Shown here one piece after another: positions 35,174-43,706 of a DNA stretch of 64,000 nt. The translations under genes were made by a program, and so were the position numbers. The DNA is from Capnocytophaga canimorsus (lineage in GTDB: Bacteria; Bacteroidota; Bacteroidia; Flavobacteriales; Flavobacteriaceae): contig NZ_CP022382.1 of assembly GCF_002302565.1 (NCBI RefSeq), positions 1,497,001 through 1,561,000 on the forward strand, in the 5' to 3' direction. Under the pieces are notes generated by a model. It was not told where the DNA came from. It did not search any database and saw only the letters and a list, made by a program, of their open reading frames with translations. Positions within the stretch are counted from its first letter, which is position 1. Every line of letters begins with the position of its first letter.

Positions 35174-35596
35174 TTACGATTCTTTAAGTTGATAAACAAG
35201 AGCATAGCGCTTCATTTCTTCCAACATACTTACCAAACCATTTGCCCGAGTAGGTGAAAGATGTTCTTTGAGCCCAATTTCATCAATAAATTTAGTATCC
35301 GCTTTCACAATAGCCTCAGGAGTTTGATTGGAAAACACACGAACCAAAAGTGCTACAATTCCTTTGGTGATGATGGCATCACTATCTGCCGTGTAAATTA
35401 CCTTGCCGTCTTTCATCTGAGCAAAAAGCCATACTTTGCTTTGACAACCTTTGATTAAATAATCATCGGTTTTATATTGCTCTTCAATCAAAGGCAGAGA
35501 TTTACCCAGTTCAATCATATGCTCGTAGCGTTGCATCCAATCATCAAAGAAAGAAAACTCGGCTACTATTTCATTTTGAATTTCTTGAATCGACAT
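35174..35596 (-). CDS. sufE: Cysteine desulfurase sulfur acceptor SufE
   Basis: Takes persulfide sulfur from the desulfurase SufS. The 140-aa protein has the SufE fold with the acceptor cysteine in LIKGCQSKVWLF and the conserved DSDAIITKGIVALLVRVF helix. It is the first gene of the sufE-sufT-DUF2480-DUF3078 run. A -7 box at 35625-35632 lies 28 bases upstream. Confidence 0.93.
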   Translation of the reverse strand: MSIQEIQNEIVAEFSFFDDWMQRYEHMIELGKSLPLIEEQYKTDDYLIKGCQSKVWLFAQMKDGKVIYTADSDAIITKGIVALLVRVFSNQTPEAIVKADTKFIDEIGLKEHLSPTRANGLVSMLEEMKRYALVYQLKES

Positions 35597-35624
35597 TTAT
35601 GTTTTTCTCTGGAATAATTTGGGG

Positions 35625-35632
35625 CAAAAATA
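35625..35632 (-). promoter_or_regulatory. -7 box of the sufE operon
   Basis: On the minus strand TATTTTTG, matching TAnnTTTG, 28 bases before the sufE ATG. No -33 box at the usual distance. Confidence 0.4.
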
Positions 35633-35749
35633 GAAAATCCTTTTTAATTTTAACACGGAAAGCCTTCTGATTTAAGTTTTATTTATGCTTAAATACTGAT
35701 ATACATCACATTTTTACAAAAAAATAACAATATTTCAAAAGATAAAATG

Positions 35750-36109
35750 CTAAAACGGATAAAAGGCATCTTCGATATAATCAATTTGGAAAACATAGGT
35801 ATTTTTCACAATCGAAATGATATCGAACTGAACCTCAACTTCCAAGTTATTTTTTTCAACATAGTGATTTGCTGCCTTAACCAATCGTTCCATTTTTTGT
35901 TTACTAACGAATGATTCAGGAGTTCCATAAGCTGTTGAGGTACGTGCTTTAACCTCAACGATATGCAAGATATGGTCTTTCTGCGAAATAATATCTATTT
36001 CAGCGTGTGCGAAAGTGTAATTACGTTCACGAATGGTATGCCCTAATTCGATTAGATGATTTACGGCATCTTGTTCGGCTTGTTTTCCAAAATCGTTATG
36101 TGTTGCCAT
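35750..36109 (-). CDS. YraN/UPF0102 family nuclease-fold protein
   Basis: A 119-aa protein with a restriction-endonuclease-like fold. The conserved core is FGKQAEQDAVNHLIELG, the Asp and Glu-x-Lys residues in AEIDIISQKDHILHIVEVKAR, and a FVSKQKMERL helix. Members are thought to act on recombination or repair intermediates, but the role is not settled. It follows the AddA/RecB-like gene by 4 bases, which supports a repair link. Confidence 0.9.
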   Translation of the reverse strand: MATHNDFGKQAEQDAVNHLIELGHTIRERNYTFAHAEIDIISQKDHILHIVEVKARTSTAYGTPESFVSKQKMERLVKAANHYVEKNNLEVEVQFDIISIVKNTYVFQIDYIEDAFYPF

Positions 36110-36113
36110 ATCG

Positions 36114-39100
36114 TTACATTTTTAATTCAATAACTTCTACTTCAGTGTTGATATAAACCAAAAATAACCCTTTTATCGTCCAACCTAAATTTTGCAGATT
36201 TTCAGCGTAGTAAGCCATTTGAAGCTCATTATCAACGCGATGCTTACCTGTTTTATAATCAATAATATAAGCACAATCATCTTGTGTTAAGGCAATGCGG
36301 TCAGGACGAAAATAATTACCATCATCACCTAAAAAATCTCTTTCGGTAAAATAACGATAATCTTCACTAAAAAAAGGTTTTATTTTTTCGTGATTTATCA
36401 TTTGTTTCAACAAATTGGTAATGTGTTGTCGTTGCTCATTTTGTATAATTCCGTGACTGACTGATTTTTCAATAACCCAATCCATTTCATTAGCATAGGT
36501 AAGCTGTGCCAATAAGTGGTGCATAATATTGCCTTTTTCAATGGCGTTTTGCAAGGAAGTATCCCAAAGCATTGCCGATTTTGTAGCTATTTTGTAGCTC
36601 GGGGTTTTCCAGCCTTTTTGAAAAGCGACCACCCCATTTTGTGGTGTTTCTTTTGCCTTAGTAACAAAAACAGGAACGCCAAATTCATACTTATTTTTTT
36701 CCGTATGCCATTGCCCTTGTTGGGCTAAAAATTCTTGAAAAAGTGTTCCGTAAGAATCTGATTTTTTGGTAGGTAATGCCGTAATAACATACAAAAACGA
36801 TTCAGGACGAGTCAATGCTACATAAAGCACATTGATATCATCAAGCAATTGCTGTTCTTCAAGCGATTTAACTACTTGTGCCGAATCAGGATGATAAAGG
36901 GCAAGACTTTTAGTATTTTTGACCAAAAGATTTGAAAAACCTTCAAATTCATCAGGGTTTACTGGATACCAAATTGCCTCTCTTTTCGGACTTCCTATCG
37001 GAGAATCAGCAAAGGCATAAATAATAACGGGAGCCGAAAGCCCCTTGCTCTTGTGTACCGTCATTATACTGATTGCATCAAAGCCTTCGGGGGTATTGAT
37101 ACTCAATTTGTCTTTTTCATCTTCCCAAAATTGTAAAAATTCAGCAATTCCTCCTCTACGTTTGTTTTTAAAGTCAAAAACAATATTCATAAAATGAGAC
37201 AGATAGGCATCGGAATCTTCAGCCAACTCGAAACATTGTATAGCATAAGCGATGCCTTCGTAAAAAGAATAAGTAAAAAAAATCTCGGTGGAAAAATGAA
37301 AATCCTTAAAAAATGTTTCTATCGGCACTTCCATATAATGTGTGATAAACCGATGTATTTCAGAGGTTTTCTTTAAAGTTACAAACTCAAGAAGCATATT
37401 AAACTTACTTTCTTGACTTTCAGGTTTATAAATCATCGTTAGAAGAGCAACCAAAAACCGAATGGAAGCTACATTATCAAGCAATAACGATTCCGATGAA
37501 ATGATATTTTTCCCTTCTGAGGAAAGAAAAGAAGCCAAAACTGTTCCTTGTTGGTTTTTTCGCACCAAAATACAAATGTCCTTATCAGCAACCCCACAGC
37601 TATTGGCGTGTTGTATCGCTTCCAAAACTGCTTTGCAATAGGTTTGCTCTCGCTCGGAAAGAAACTCAACAGCATCTTCGTCTTCATTATCGTAAATGTT
37701 CTCTTGCGGACTCACAAACTGAATATTAAGATAGCCTTGTAAAGCATTTTCTTGCTTGTTTTTAGGAATGTTTTGCGTATTTTTTTCGTATAAATCACGA
37801 TATTTTGGCGTTTCAAATTTTTGAGCAACAAAGGTGAAAAAAGCGTTGTTAAAGCGAATGATTTCAGGTAAACTACGATAATTTTCCAACAAATTGACCT
37901 GAATACCAGGTACAAAAAACGGATTTTTTTCTCCCAAATACAATTCCATAAATTGCTCTGCCTTTCCACCTCGCCATCGGTAAATGGATTGTTTGGCATC
38001 GCCCACCAATAATACTGAACCCCGCTGATTATTTATTGACTCACTTTGCACTGCATTCAAAATCAAGGGTATAAAATTATTCCATTGCAACACCGAAGTA
38101 TCTTGAAATTCGTCAATAAAATAATGCCGATATCGCTCACCAATACGTTCATAAATAAAGGGCGCTGGTTGAGAGATAATTTCCTTAGAAATCACTCCAT
38201 TAAACTCCCAAATGGGCAAAATGTTGTCTTCTTTTTTGATTTCTTCTATTTCATTTTGTATTTGACCAAGCAACGCCAAAGGAACGATTAGATTTAGAGC
38301 ATTATTAAAAAAGTTGATATTTGCATAAGCCTGTTTTACCTCTTCGAAAAGTTTGACAATTTCGGGGCGTAACGCCTCTATGCGGTCTGTATCTAAGAAT
38401 TTGGCTTTGCTTATAGGATAAAGTGGTTTTTCTTCATTAAAAATATCGGCCTGCCAACCCAAGTCCCAACTGGGTTCGTTTTCTGGAGAAAGAAACACGC
38501 CTCGGAAAAACTTGTACACCGAACCTCGCAAAAAAGCACTTTCATCTAAGCCTTTTTCTTCAGTAATTTGTAAAAAACGTTGGGAAGCATTTTTTAAAAC
38601 CTGTTGATTTTGTCGCCTTTTGTTTTTAAGACAAGTCTCTAAAGCCTCAAAATCGGCAATAGTTTTCTCTTTAATGGTTTGCAGTGCCTGATAATGATTT
38701 TCTTTGGTAAGCATTTCGGCTACAGCAAGTAATTCTTTGGTAGCGTCCCAATTTTTATCTTCCTTAATCTTTTCCTTAGAAAATTGGGTAAGCAATTGGG
38801 TAATTTCAGGAATTTCTCCTGCCCGAGCCAACAAATTATCCACCGATTTTTGAAGAATGGTTTTTGCATCCATCTGTACTTCAAAAAATTGACTCAGATG
38901 TAAATCGAAAGCAAAGTTGCGTATGAGCCGATGATTAAATCCGTCAATGGTATTGATACTAAAAGCCGCATAATTATGCAAAATATGGGTAAGCACCCGT
39001 TGCGAACGCATTTGCAATTCTATAGGAGCCATTTTCAGTTCTTTTTCCAGCTCGGTGAACATACTATGGGGTTGGGTAAGACTTTTTTCATCGGAGAAAA

Positions 39101-39284
39101 GCATTAGCATTTCAATAATCCGATTTTTCATCTCGAAAACCGCCTTGTTGGTAAAAGTGATTGCCAAAAGCGAACGAAAGGTATCCGGATTTTTTGAATT
39201 TAATACAATTTTGAGATACGCCTTTACCAGCCCATAAGTTTTCCCCGAACCAGCAGAAGCATTGTAAATCACATACGACTCCAT
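36114..39284 (-). CDS. UvrD-like helicase with C-terminal nuclease (AddA/RecB-like)
   Basis: A 1056-aa repair helicase-nuclease. From the ATG at 39282-39284 it begins MESYVIYNASAGSGKTYGL with the Walker A lysine at 15; an upstream in-frame start adds 59 residues unlike the family and was rejected. Motif II is HYFIDEFQDTSVLQW, then LLVGDAKQSIYRWRGG and the motif V/VI region ISIMTVHKSKGLSAPV and NVLYVALTRPES. The C-terminus has a PD-(D/E)xK nuclease motif in RPDRIALTQDDCAYIIDYKTGK. The usual AddB-like partner is not adjacent in this window. Confidence 0.92.
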   Translation of the reverse strand: MESYVIYNASAGSGKTYGLVKAYLKIVLNSKNPDTFRSLLAITFTNKAVFEMKNRIIEMLMLFSDEKSLTQPHSMFTELEKELKMAPIELQMRSQRVLTHILHNYAAFSINTIDGFNHRLIRNFAFDLHLSQFFEVQMDAKTILQKSVDNLLARAGEIPEITQLLTQFSKEKIKEDKNWDATKELLAVAEMLTKENHYQALQTIKEKTIADFEALETCLKNKRRQNQQVLKNASQRFLQITEEKGLDESAFLRGSVYKFFRGVFLSPENEPSWDLGWQADIFNEEKPLYPISKAKFLDTDRIEALRPEIVKLFEEVKQAYANINFFNNALNLIVPLALLGQIQNEIEEIKKEDNILPIWEFNGVISKEIISQPAPFIYERIGERYRHYFIDEFQDTSVLQWNNFIPLILNAVQSESINNQRGSVLLVGDAKQSIYRWRGGKAEQFMELYLGEKNPFFVPGIQVNLLENYRSLPEIIRFNNAFFTFVAQKFETPKYRDLYEKNTQNIPKNKQENALQGYLNIQFVSPQENIYDNEDEDAVEFLSEREQTYCKAVLEAIQHANSCGVADKDICILVRKNQQGTVLASFLSSEGKNIISSESLLLDNVASIRFLVALLTMIYKPESQESKFNMLLEFVTLKKTSEIHRFITHYMEVPIETFFKDFHFSTEIFFTYSFYEGIAYAIQCFELAEDSDAYLSHFMNIVFDFKNKRRGGIAEFLQFWEDEKDKLSINTPEGFDAISIMTVHKSKGLSAPVIIYAFADSPIGSPKREAIWYPVNPDEFEGFSNLLVKNTKSLALYHPDSAQVVKSLEEQQLLDDINVLYVALTRPESFLYVITALPTKKSDSYGTLFQEFLAQQGQWHTEKNKYEFGVPVFVTKAKETPQNGVVAFQKGWKTPSYKIATKSAMLWDTSLQNAIEKGNIMHHLLAQLTYANEMDWVIEKSVSHGIIQNEQRQHITNLLKQMINHEKIKPFFSEDYRYFTERDFLGDDGNYFRPDRIALTQDDCAYIIDYKTGKHRVDNELQMAYYAENLQNLGWTIKGLFLVYINTEVEVIELKM

Positions 39285-39602
39285 AACCTTTTTTATTGCA
39301 AATAAAACAAAAAAAGACTTTATGGTCAAAAAGTTTAGGTTCAAAGTTCCAAAAGGGTCAAGGTTTGAAGTTATCAGGCGACAAATTAGAAGAAAAACCT
39401 TGAAACTTGAAAACTTGTAGTTTGATACTTTTTTTGCTTTCTTCCTATTTTTTGTTTTCAACTGTCATTTTAATATCCAAATTGATTCCTTCAAAAAGGA
39501 ATTGTTCTTTTTGGTTTAAAGAGTCCTCAAAATCAAGACACTTGCCAAGAGAATAATTTTTCGTATTGTTTTGAGTTATTTTTCATATTAAATCGCTGTT
39601 TA
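39285..39602 (-). other. Gap with degenerate repeats and decayed gene start
   Basis: 318 bases between the helicase and a lipoprotein gene. It has low-complexity words such as TCAAGGTTT (39358-39366) and its complement AAACCTTGA (39395-39403). Nearer the lipoprotein gene lies a decayed copy of that gene's own 5' end (listed separately). No intact coding sequence is seen. Confidence 0.6.
39525..39590 (-). pseudogene. Decayed 5' end of a third SH3-type lipoprotein gene
   Basis: On the minus strand this stretch closely repeats the first ~50 bases and leader of the two lipoprotein genes that follow at 39603-41729. The start codon position reads ATA in place of ATG, and the lipobox cysteine is lost. 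Translated it gives RKIILLASVLIL before diverging. It lies downstream of the intact copies, so the family once had at least three tandem members. Confidence 0.7.
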
Positions 39603-40634
39603 TTACTTCTTTTTAATTCGGATATATTGGCAACTTTCGGTATTGTAATCTCCGCTTTTATAGTCCCAATACACAGCCTTGTGATTTACAGGCATATAGA
39701 AATATCCGTCTGTCGCCCAAAATAAGCCCTCGTCCATATAAAAATAGGGTTTCCAGTTTTTGAACCATAACGTATATGTCCCCCTAATTTCTTTATTTTC
39801 ATCAACTTCAAAAAATTCAATATTTGATATTAACTCGTGTATTAGAGGAGAAAGTGAAACCATTTGCTTTTTATCAGGTGACAGGTACGGAAATCCTGAA
39901 AATTCCTTCCTTTTGCCGTTTCTTTTATCAAACAAAATATATCCTTCTGTTGAAAAGGAAGATACAAAAACCACGTGTTTTTGCAAGGCCTCAATATGTC
40001 CTGTATACGTGTAAATTAGGAAATCGTCGCCATCTGTATCGTCATCCATAAGTGTTGTAACCAAATGATCCTCAAAAGTCAGTGATATAACTCCGTCTCT
40101 TTTTTGTACGGAGAGGGGAGTATCTTCAACCAAGTAGTTCACACGTTGCTTTTGAGCTTCGTTGTATGTTTTTTGGTCGATGAGTTCTATCTGAAACAAA
40201 TCACGAACCGTTTCTTCGGACATATGCACTTCTATATTATCGTCTAAAACATAAAGATCTGACTCTATTAGCTTTATATCTTCCATTTCGCCCAAATCGG
40301 TTTTCTTGACATAAGCCTGTACCCAGCCATCTTGCCCTTCTTCCTCATTGATTATACGCCATCGGACAGCATACCAATCTTCATCTTTATAAATGATTTC
40401 CAGAATTTCGCCATAGGGTACAGTATCAATTATCTTTGCCGTTTCGTTGGCTCTCGTAAAAAGATTTATTCCCTTTCGGTTGGTTACGAATTTCTGCTCA
40501 AATGAGGATATATTAACAAAATCAATCCAAACGAGTTCGTCATCGGTAACTTCTTCATTTTCATTATTATTCTTGTTAAAAAACTGGCAACCGTTCAAAA
40601 TCAAGATACTTGCCAAGAGGATAATTTTTCGCAT
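39603..40634 (-). CDS. SH3-type lipoprotein, copy A
   Basis: A 343-aa lipoprotein with signal MRKIILLASILILNGC (acylated Cys16) and an N-linker rich in Asn and Glu. Next is a bacterial SH3-like domain (about 45-115) with the pattern RKGINLFTRANETAKIIDTVPYGE and DGWVQAYVKKTDLG. The remaining 220 residues are beta-rich and unassigned. The closely related copy B lies directly upstream, so they arose by tandem duplication. Function is unknown; SH3-type domains often bind cell-wall peptides. Confidence 0.78.
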   Translation of the reverse strand: MRKIILLASILILNGCQFFNKNNNENEEVTDDELVWIDFVNISSFEQKFVTNRKGINLFTRANETAKIIDTVPYGEILEIIYKDEDWYAVRWRIINEEEGQDGWVQAYVKKTDLGEMEDIKLIESDLYVLDDNIEVHMSEETVRDLFQIELIDQKTYNEAQKQRVNYLVEDTPLSVQKRDGVISLTFEDHLVTTLMDDDTDGDDFLIYTYTGHIEALQKHVVFVSSFSTEGYILFDKRNGKRKEFSGFPYLSPDKKQMVSLSPLIHELISNIEFFEVDENKEIRGTYTLWFKNWKPYFYMDEGLFWATDGYFYMPVNHKAVYWDYKSGDYNTESCQYIRIKKK

Positions 40635-40670
40635 TGTTTTGAGTTATTTGTCACAGTAACCTACTGATTA

Positions 40671-41729
40671 TCATTTCTTTTTAATTCGGATATATTGGCA
40701 GTTTTCGACATTGTAATTTCCGTTGATGTCCCAATACACAGCGGTTTGATTTACAGGCATATAGAAATATCCGTCTGTCGCCCAAAACAAGCCCTCGTAC
40801 ACATCGGAATAAGGCATCCAATTTTTAAAAGGGATAGCAATAGACTTTTTAATATCTTGATTTTCATCAACTTCGTAAAATGTAACGTCCGACATTAGTC
40901 CTTCCGTTATGATTGGAAACACAACAATTTGCTTTTTCTCAGGCGATAAATACGGAAATCCTAAAAATTCTTGTCTTTTGCCGTTTCTTTTATCAAATAA
41001 CACATATTCAATTGATTCGCAATAATTTACATAAACGACATATTTTTGCAAGGCTTCGATTTGCCCCATATATTCGTAAACTTCGGCTTCGTCGTTATCT
41101 GTATCATTATCTTTCAGAATCACAACGGAATCATCCTCAAAAGTCAGTGATAAAGCTCCGTTGCGTTTGCGTACGGCGAGGGTGTCTTGAAGTAAGTGGC
41201 TCACTCGCAGTTTTTTAGCTTCGTTGTATGTTTTTTGGTCGATGAGTTCTATTTGAAACATATCACGAACCGTTTCTTCGGAAATAGGACTTTCTGATTC
41301 TTCATACAAAGCATAAAAGTCTGATTCTATAAGTTTTATATCTTCCAAATTACCCACATCGGTTTTCTTGACATAAGCCTTTGCCCAACCCGTTCGGCTG
41401 ATTTCCTTGCCGTCTTCCTCATATTCTTCGGTTACGTACCACTGAACAACGTACCAATCCTCGTATTTTTCAAGCACTTCCAAGCCTGTGCCGTAGGGTG
41501 CTGTATCGATTTTCCTCGTGTTTTCGTCAGCACCCAGAAAGAGGGTCGTTCCCTCTCGGTTGGTTACGAATTTCTTTTCGATTGAGGCTGGGTCGATAAA
41601 ATCAAGCCAAACGAGTTCCGCTTGGGGAATTTCCGTATCGATAAATTCTTGATTTTCATTATTATTTTTGTTAAAAAACTGGCAACTGTTCAAAATCAAG
41701 ACACTTGCCAAAAGGATAATTTTTTGCAT
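40671..41729 (-). CDS. SH3-type lipoprotein, copy B
   Basis: A 352-aa paralogue of the next gene downstream, with signal MQKIILLASVLILNSC and acylated Cys16. The N-linker has FFNKNNNEN-type repeats as in copy A. The SH3-like region (about 50-130) reads REGTTLFLGADENTRKIDTAPYG, and the C-terminal two-thirds aligns along its whole length with copy A (for example EALQKYVVYV, FDKRNGKRQEFLGFPYLSPEKKQ and LFWATDGYFYMPVN). The 3' ends are the most conserved part, suggesting recent duplication or gene conversion. Role unknown. Confidence 0.78.
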   Translation of the reverse strand: MQKIILLASVLILNSCQFFNKNNNENQEFIDTEIPQAELVWLDFIDPASIEKKFVTNREGTTLFLGADENTRKIDTAPYGTGLEVLEKYEDWYVVQWYVTEEYEEDGKEISRTGWAKAYVKKTDVGNLEDIKLIESDFYALYEESESPISEETVRDMFQIELIDQKTYNEAKKLRVSHLLQDTLAVRKRNGALSLTFEDDSVVILKDNDTDNDEAEVYEYMGQIEALQKYVVYVNYCESIEYVLFDKRNGKRQEFLGFPYLSPEKKQIVVFPIITEGLMSDVTFYEVDENQDIKKSIAIPFKNWMPYSDVYEGLFWATDGYFYMPVNQTAVYWDINGNYNVENCQYIRIKKK

Positions 41730-41751
41730 TGTTTTAAATTATTTTCGTTTT

Positions 41752-42372
41752 TTATGAGTATTTTATAAATCTATTAACCATAAACATCGCAAGGACAATG
41801 ATTACCAAAAATATGACCCAGTTTAGCATCGCCGTTACACACCAACTGGCATAGAGGCTATTCTCTTTGGATTTTGTCTGGGGCAGGAATTTGTTTTTTA
41901 TGGTGGAAATGAAGAAAACTACAACAAAGACAAGCAGCATTCCCAATAAAGCCAATATTCCCAGTGTATCTCCAGTGCGTCCAAAAGAAAAGATACGCAA
42001 AAATGAACGCACCATCACCTCGGGCATCATTGCCACAACCACATAAACCACAATCCCGAGAAGGACAAACAGCCCCCGCATCAATTTTTCTACGGGATTT
42101 TGGGCGGTAGTCGGTGGATATGGCAGGGGTTCGCTTTCTTGGGCAAAGGGCATTTTTCCTTTTAGGCTCAGCCAAGCCCACACCACACCAATCATCAGGG
42201 CGATGACTCCCAAAAACACGCGATCGGCAGAAAGCTCTAAGCCCATTTTCTTGACAAGAATAACCAAGCCTAGCCAAGTGAACAGCAACACAAAAATAAT
42301 CGGCATTAGGAGAAGCAGTCTGAAGATTTCCTTACGTTTATCTGGGAGCGGTGTATTGGGGGTTTTGTTCAT
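41752..42372 (-). CDS. Multi-pass membrane protein of unknown function
   Basis: A 206-aa protein with about five hydrophobic segments (near residues 18-42, 48-68, 92-115, 132-157 and 178-200). I do not recognise a family. There is no signal peptide, and the loop between segments 2 and 3 is rich in Pro. It lies 22 bases before lipoprotein copy B in the same direction, so the three genes may form one surface-protein unit. Base composition is more GC-rich than the neighbouring genes. Confidence 0.65.
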   Translation of the reverse strand: MNKTPNTPLPDKRKEIFRLLLLMPIIFVLLFTWLGLVILVKKMGLELSADRVFLGVIALMIGVVWAWLSLKGKMPFAQESEPLPYPPTTAQNPVEKLMRGLFVLLGIVVYVVVAMMPEVMVRSFLRIFSFGRTGDTLGILALLGMLLVFVVVFFISTIKNKFLPQTKSKENSLYASWCVTAMLNWVIFLVIIVLAMFMVNRFIKYS

Positions 42373-42635
42373 CGTTATTTATGTGAAATGTAAAATGTTG
42401 GCGTTTGCAATGATACAAACAATCGTAATAATAGACAAAATATGAACTATAAATTTGTATCAATCAAGCCAAAAGCATATATTACACGGTAAGTAAACAC
42501 ATTTTTTTGCATCCTTTTTCAAAAACACTCATAACGGTCTGTTTTTTAATATTTCGTACATTTTGTCCACCAGCACGGAAAAATTTGTGGGGAAATGATG
42601 TTTTTGGAAATTCATTTTCTACTTTTATTTTGCTT

Positions 42636-42866
42636 AAATTTCATAACCCTGAAAAATCCGATGAAGACACTACAAAAACGACTTTGAAATGGATACATAT
42701 TGTTATCAGTAATGCTAAAAGGAATTTGCTTTGTAACTATCATAAAATCAATCAAAAGTATTTACAATTATATTTAGACGAATTTGTTTACAAGCTCAAT
42801 AGCCGCTATTTTGGGGAGGATTTATTTGATAGATTGGTCTTAGCGAACATCACCGCTTATGAGTGA
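42636..42866 (+). pseudogene. C-terminal remnant of an IS1595-family transposase
   Basis: The open frame from 42507 turns into recognisable transposase at about 42636: KFHNPEKSDEDTTKTTLKW, then IHIVISNAKRNLLCNYHKIN and YLQLYLDEFVYKLNSRYFGE. This is the last ~75 residues of the IS1595/ISXO2-like DDE domain, including the conserved HI-ISNAK-LL-YH and DEF-YKLNRRYF pattern. The N-terminal zinc ribbon and most of the catalytic domain are missing, and no inverted terminal repeat was identified, so the element is dead. Confidence 0.8.
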
Positions 42867-42925
42867 TTAAGGGTGTGCAATAATAAAAATACCTAATACT
42901 TGGTTATTTGTCTTCTACATTTTCT

Positions 42926-42971
42926 ACTTTATCCTTTTTACTTGGCTCTTGATACTTTGCACTTTATCCTT
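42926..42971 (+). repeat. Two direct copies of the ACTTTATCCTT word
   Basis: ACTTTATCCTTT at 42926-42937 and CACTTTATCCTT at 42960-42971 match the right-hand inverted repeat of the four-helix-bundle unit at 1733-1745. They lie between the transposase remnant and the GNAT gene, and may be the scar of an excised or decayed unit. Confidence 0.4.
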
Positions 42972-42978
42972 ACCTTTG
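42971..42978 (+). promoter_or_regulatory. -7 box of the GNAT gene
   Basis: TACCTTTG matches TAnnTTTG and lies 29 bases before the ATG at 43008. It adjoins the repeat word at 42960-42971. No -33 box at standard spacing was found. Confidence 0.38.
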
Positions 42979-43007
42979 CCCCGATAACACTTTCAAAAAC
43001 AACAGAA

Positions 43008-43538
43008 ATGACTTTACAATGGCAAAACATTTCCGATACAGAGGATTTATACTTTTCGCAAATTTGGCAAATTTATCAAGAAGCCTTTCCCATAACGGAA
43101 AAAAGAAACTTACAACAACAAAAACGAATCCTTAAAAATCAAAACTATAATTTATCTGCCATTTTTTCAAGTGGAACTATTGCTGGGCTTATCGGATGGT
43201 GGGATTTTCCAAGTCTTCGATTCATTGAACACATCGCCATTGATGAAAAATTCAGAGGTGGTGGTTTAGGTAGCCAATTTTTGAATGAATTTATTGAGCA
43301 AAATAACAAACCCATTCTTCTGGAAGTTGAAAAACCAGAAGACGAAATATCGGTCAGAAGAATCGAATTTTATAAACGGTTAGGATTTCACCTTAATATT
43401 GTAGATTACTTGCAACCTCCTTATCAGAAAGAGCAAGAGCCTCTCCCTTTATTTGTAATGACCTACCCAAAGGCTTCATCGCAGCAACAAATTGATGTAT
43501 TTGTGGAAAATCATCATCAGGAAATATATTTTGATTAG
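43008..43538 (+). CDS. GNAT-family N-acetyltransferase
   Basis: A 176-aa acetyltransferase. The acetyl-CoA loop is seen in IAIDEKFRGGGLGSQFL (R/Q-x-x-G-x-G/A type), preceded by the beta-4 strand RFIEHIAI and followed by RRIEFYKRLGFHLN, which is the conserved end of the fold. I chose the ATG at 43008; the in-frame start at 42900 adds 36 hydrophobic residues encoded by the repeat region upstream of the -7 box. The substrate is unknown. Confidence 0.87.
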   Translation: MTLQWQNISDTEDLYFSQIWQIYQEAFPITEKRNLQQQKRILKNQNYNLSAIFSSGTIAGLIGWWDFPSLRFIEHIAIDEKFRGGGLGSQFLNEFIEQNNKPILLEVEKPEDEISVRRIEFYKRLGFHLNIVDYLQPPYQKEQEPLPLFVMTYPKASSQQQIDVFVENHHQEIYFD

Positions 43539-43646
43539 AACACTCTCTGTAATAGAAAATTGTCATACGAACCAAATTCAAAATACACAAACAAAACGTG
43601 ATAAAAAACGATTTTATTTGTTTTTGTTAAATTTTAATCAAAATTA

Positions 43647-43677
43647 TTGCTTTAACAATTTTTTGTAACTATATTTG
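43647..43677 (+). promoter_or_regulatory. Promoter of the susCD operon
   Basis: TTG at 43647-43649 and TATATTTG at 43670-43677 are separated by 20 bases, a good flavobacterial -33/-7 pair. The -7 box ends 29 bases before the susC start. Confidence 0.5.
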
Positions 43678-43706
43678 GGTATGTTTTTTCTTAATCATTC
43701 TCAATT

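Larger units (their letters stand above)
42373..43007. other. Gap with transposase remnant and repeat words
   Basis: 635 bases between a membrane-protein gene and a GNAT gene. The middle contains the 3' end of an IS1595-type transposase gene, and the right part contains two copies of an ACTTTATCCTT word shared with the 1353-1745 unit. No intact gene is seen. Confidence 0.7.

Noticed and set aside
39358..39403. Inverted repeat upstream of the helicase gene as a terminator or operator
   Set aside because: The arms lie in low-complexity AAGTTT/CAAGG sequence with a 28-base loop and no T-run, so chance similarity is likely.
39285..39461. Longer N-terminus for the AddA/RecB-like helicase
   Set aside because: The 59 extra residues are of low complexity and unlike the family; the Walker A motif normally lies within the first 20 residues, as from 39284.
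42507..42635. N-terminal part of the plus-strand frame before the IS1595 remnant
   Set aside because: Its translation does not match a transposase and it appears to be chance open sequence joined to the remnant.
42900..43007. Longer N-terminus for the GNAT protein
   Set aside because: It is encoded by repeat sequence upstream of a -7 box and has no GNAT similarity.
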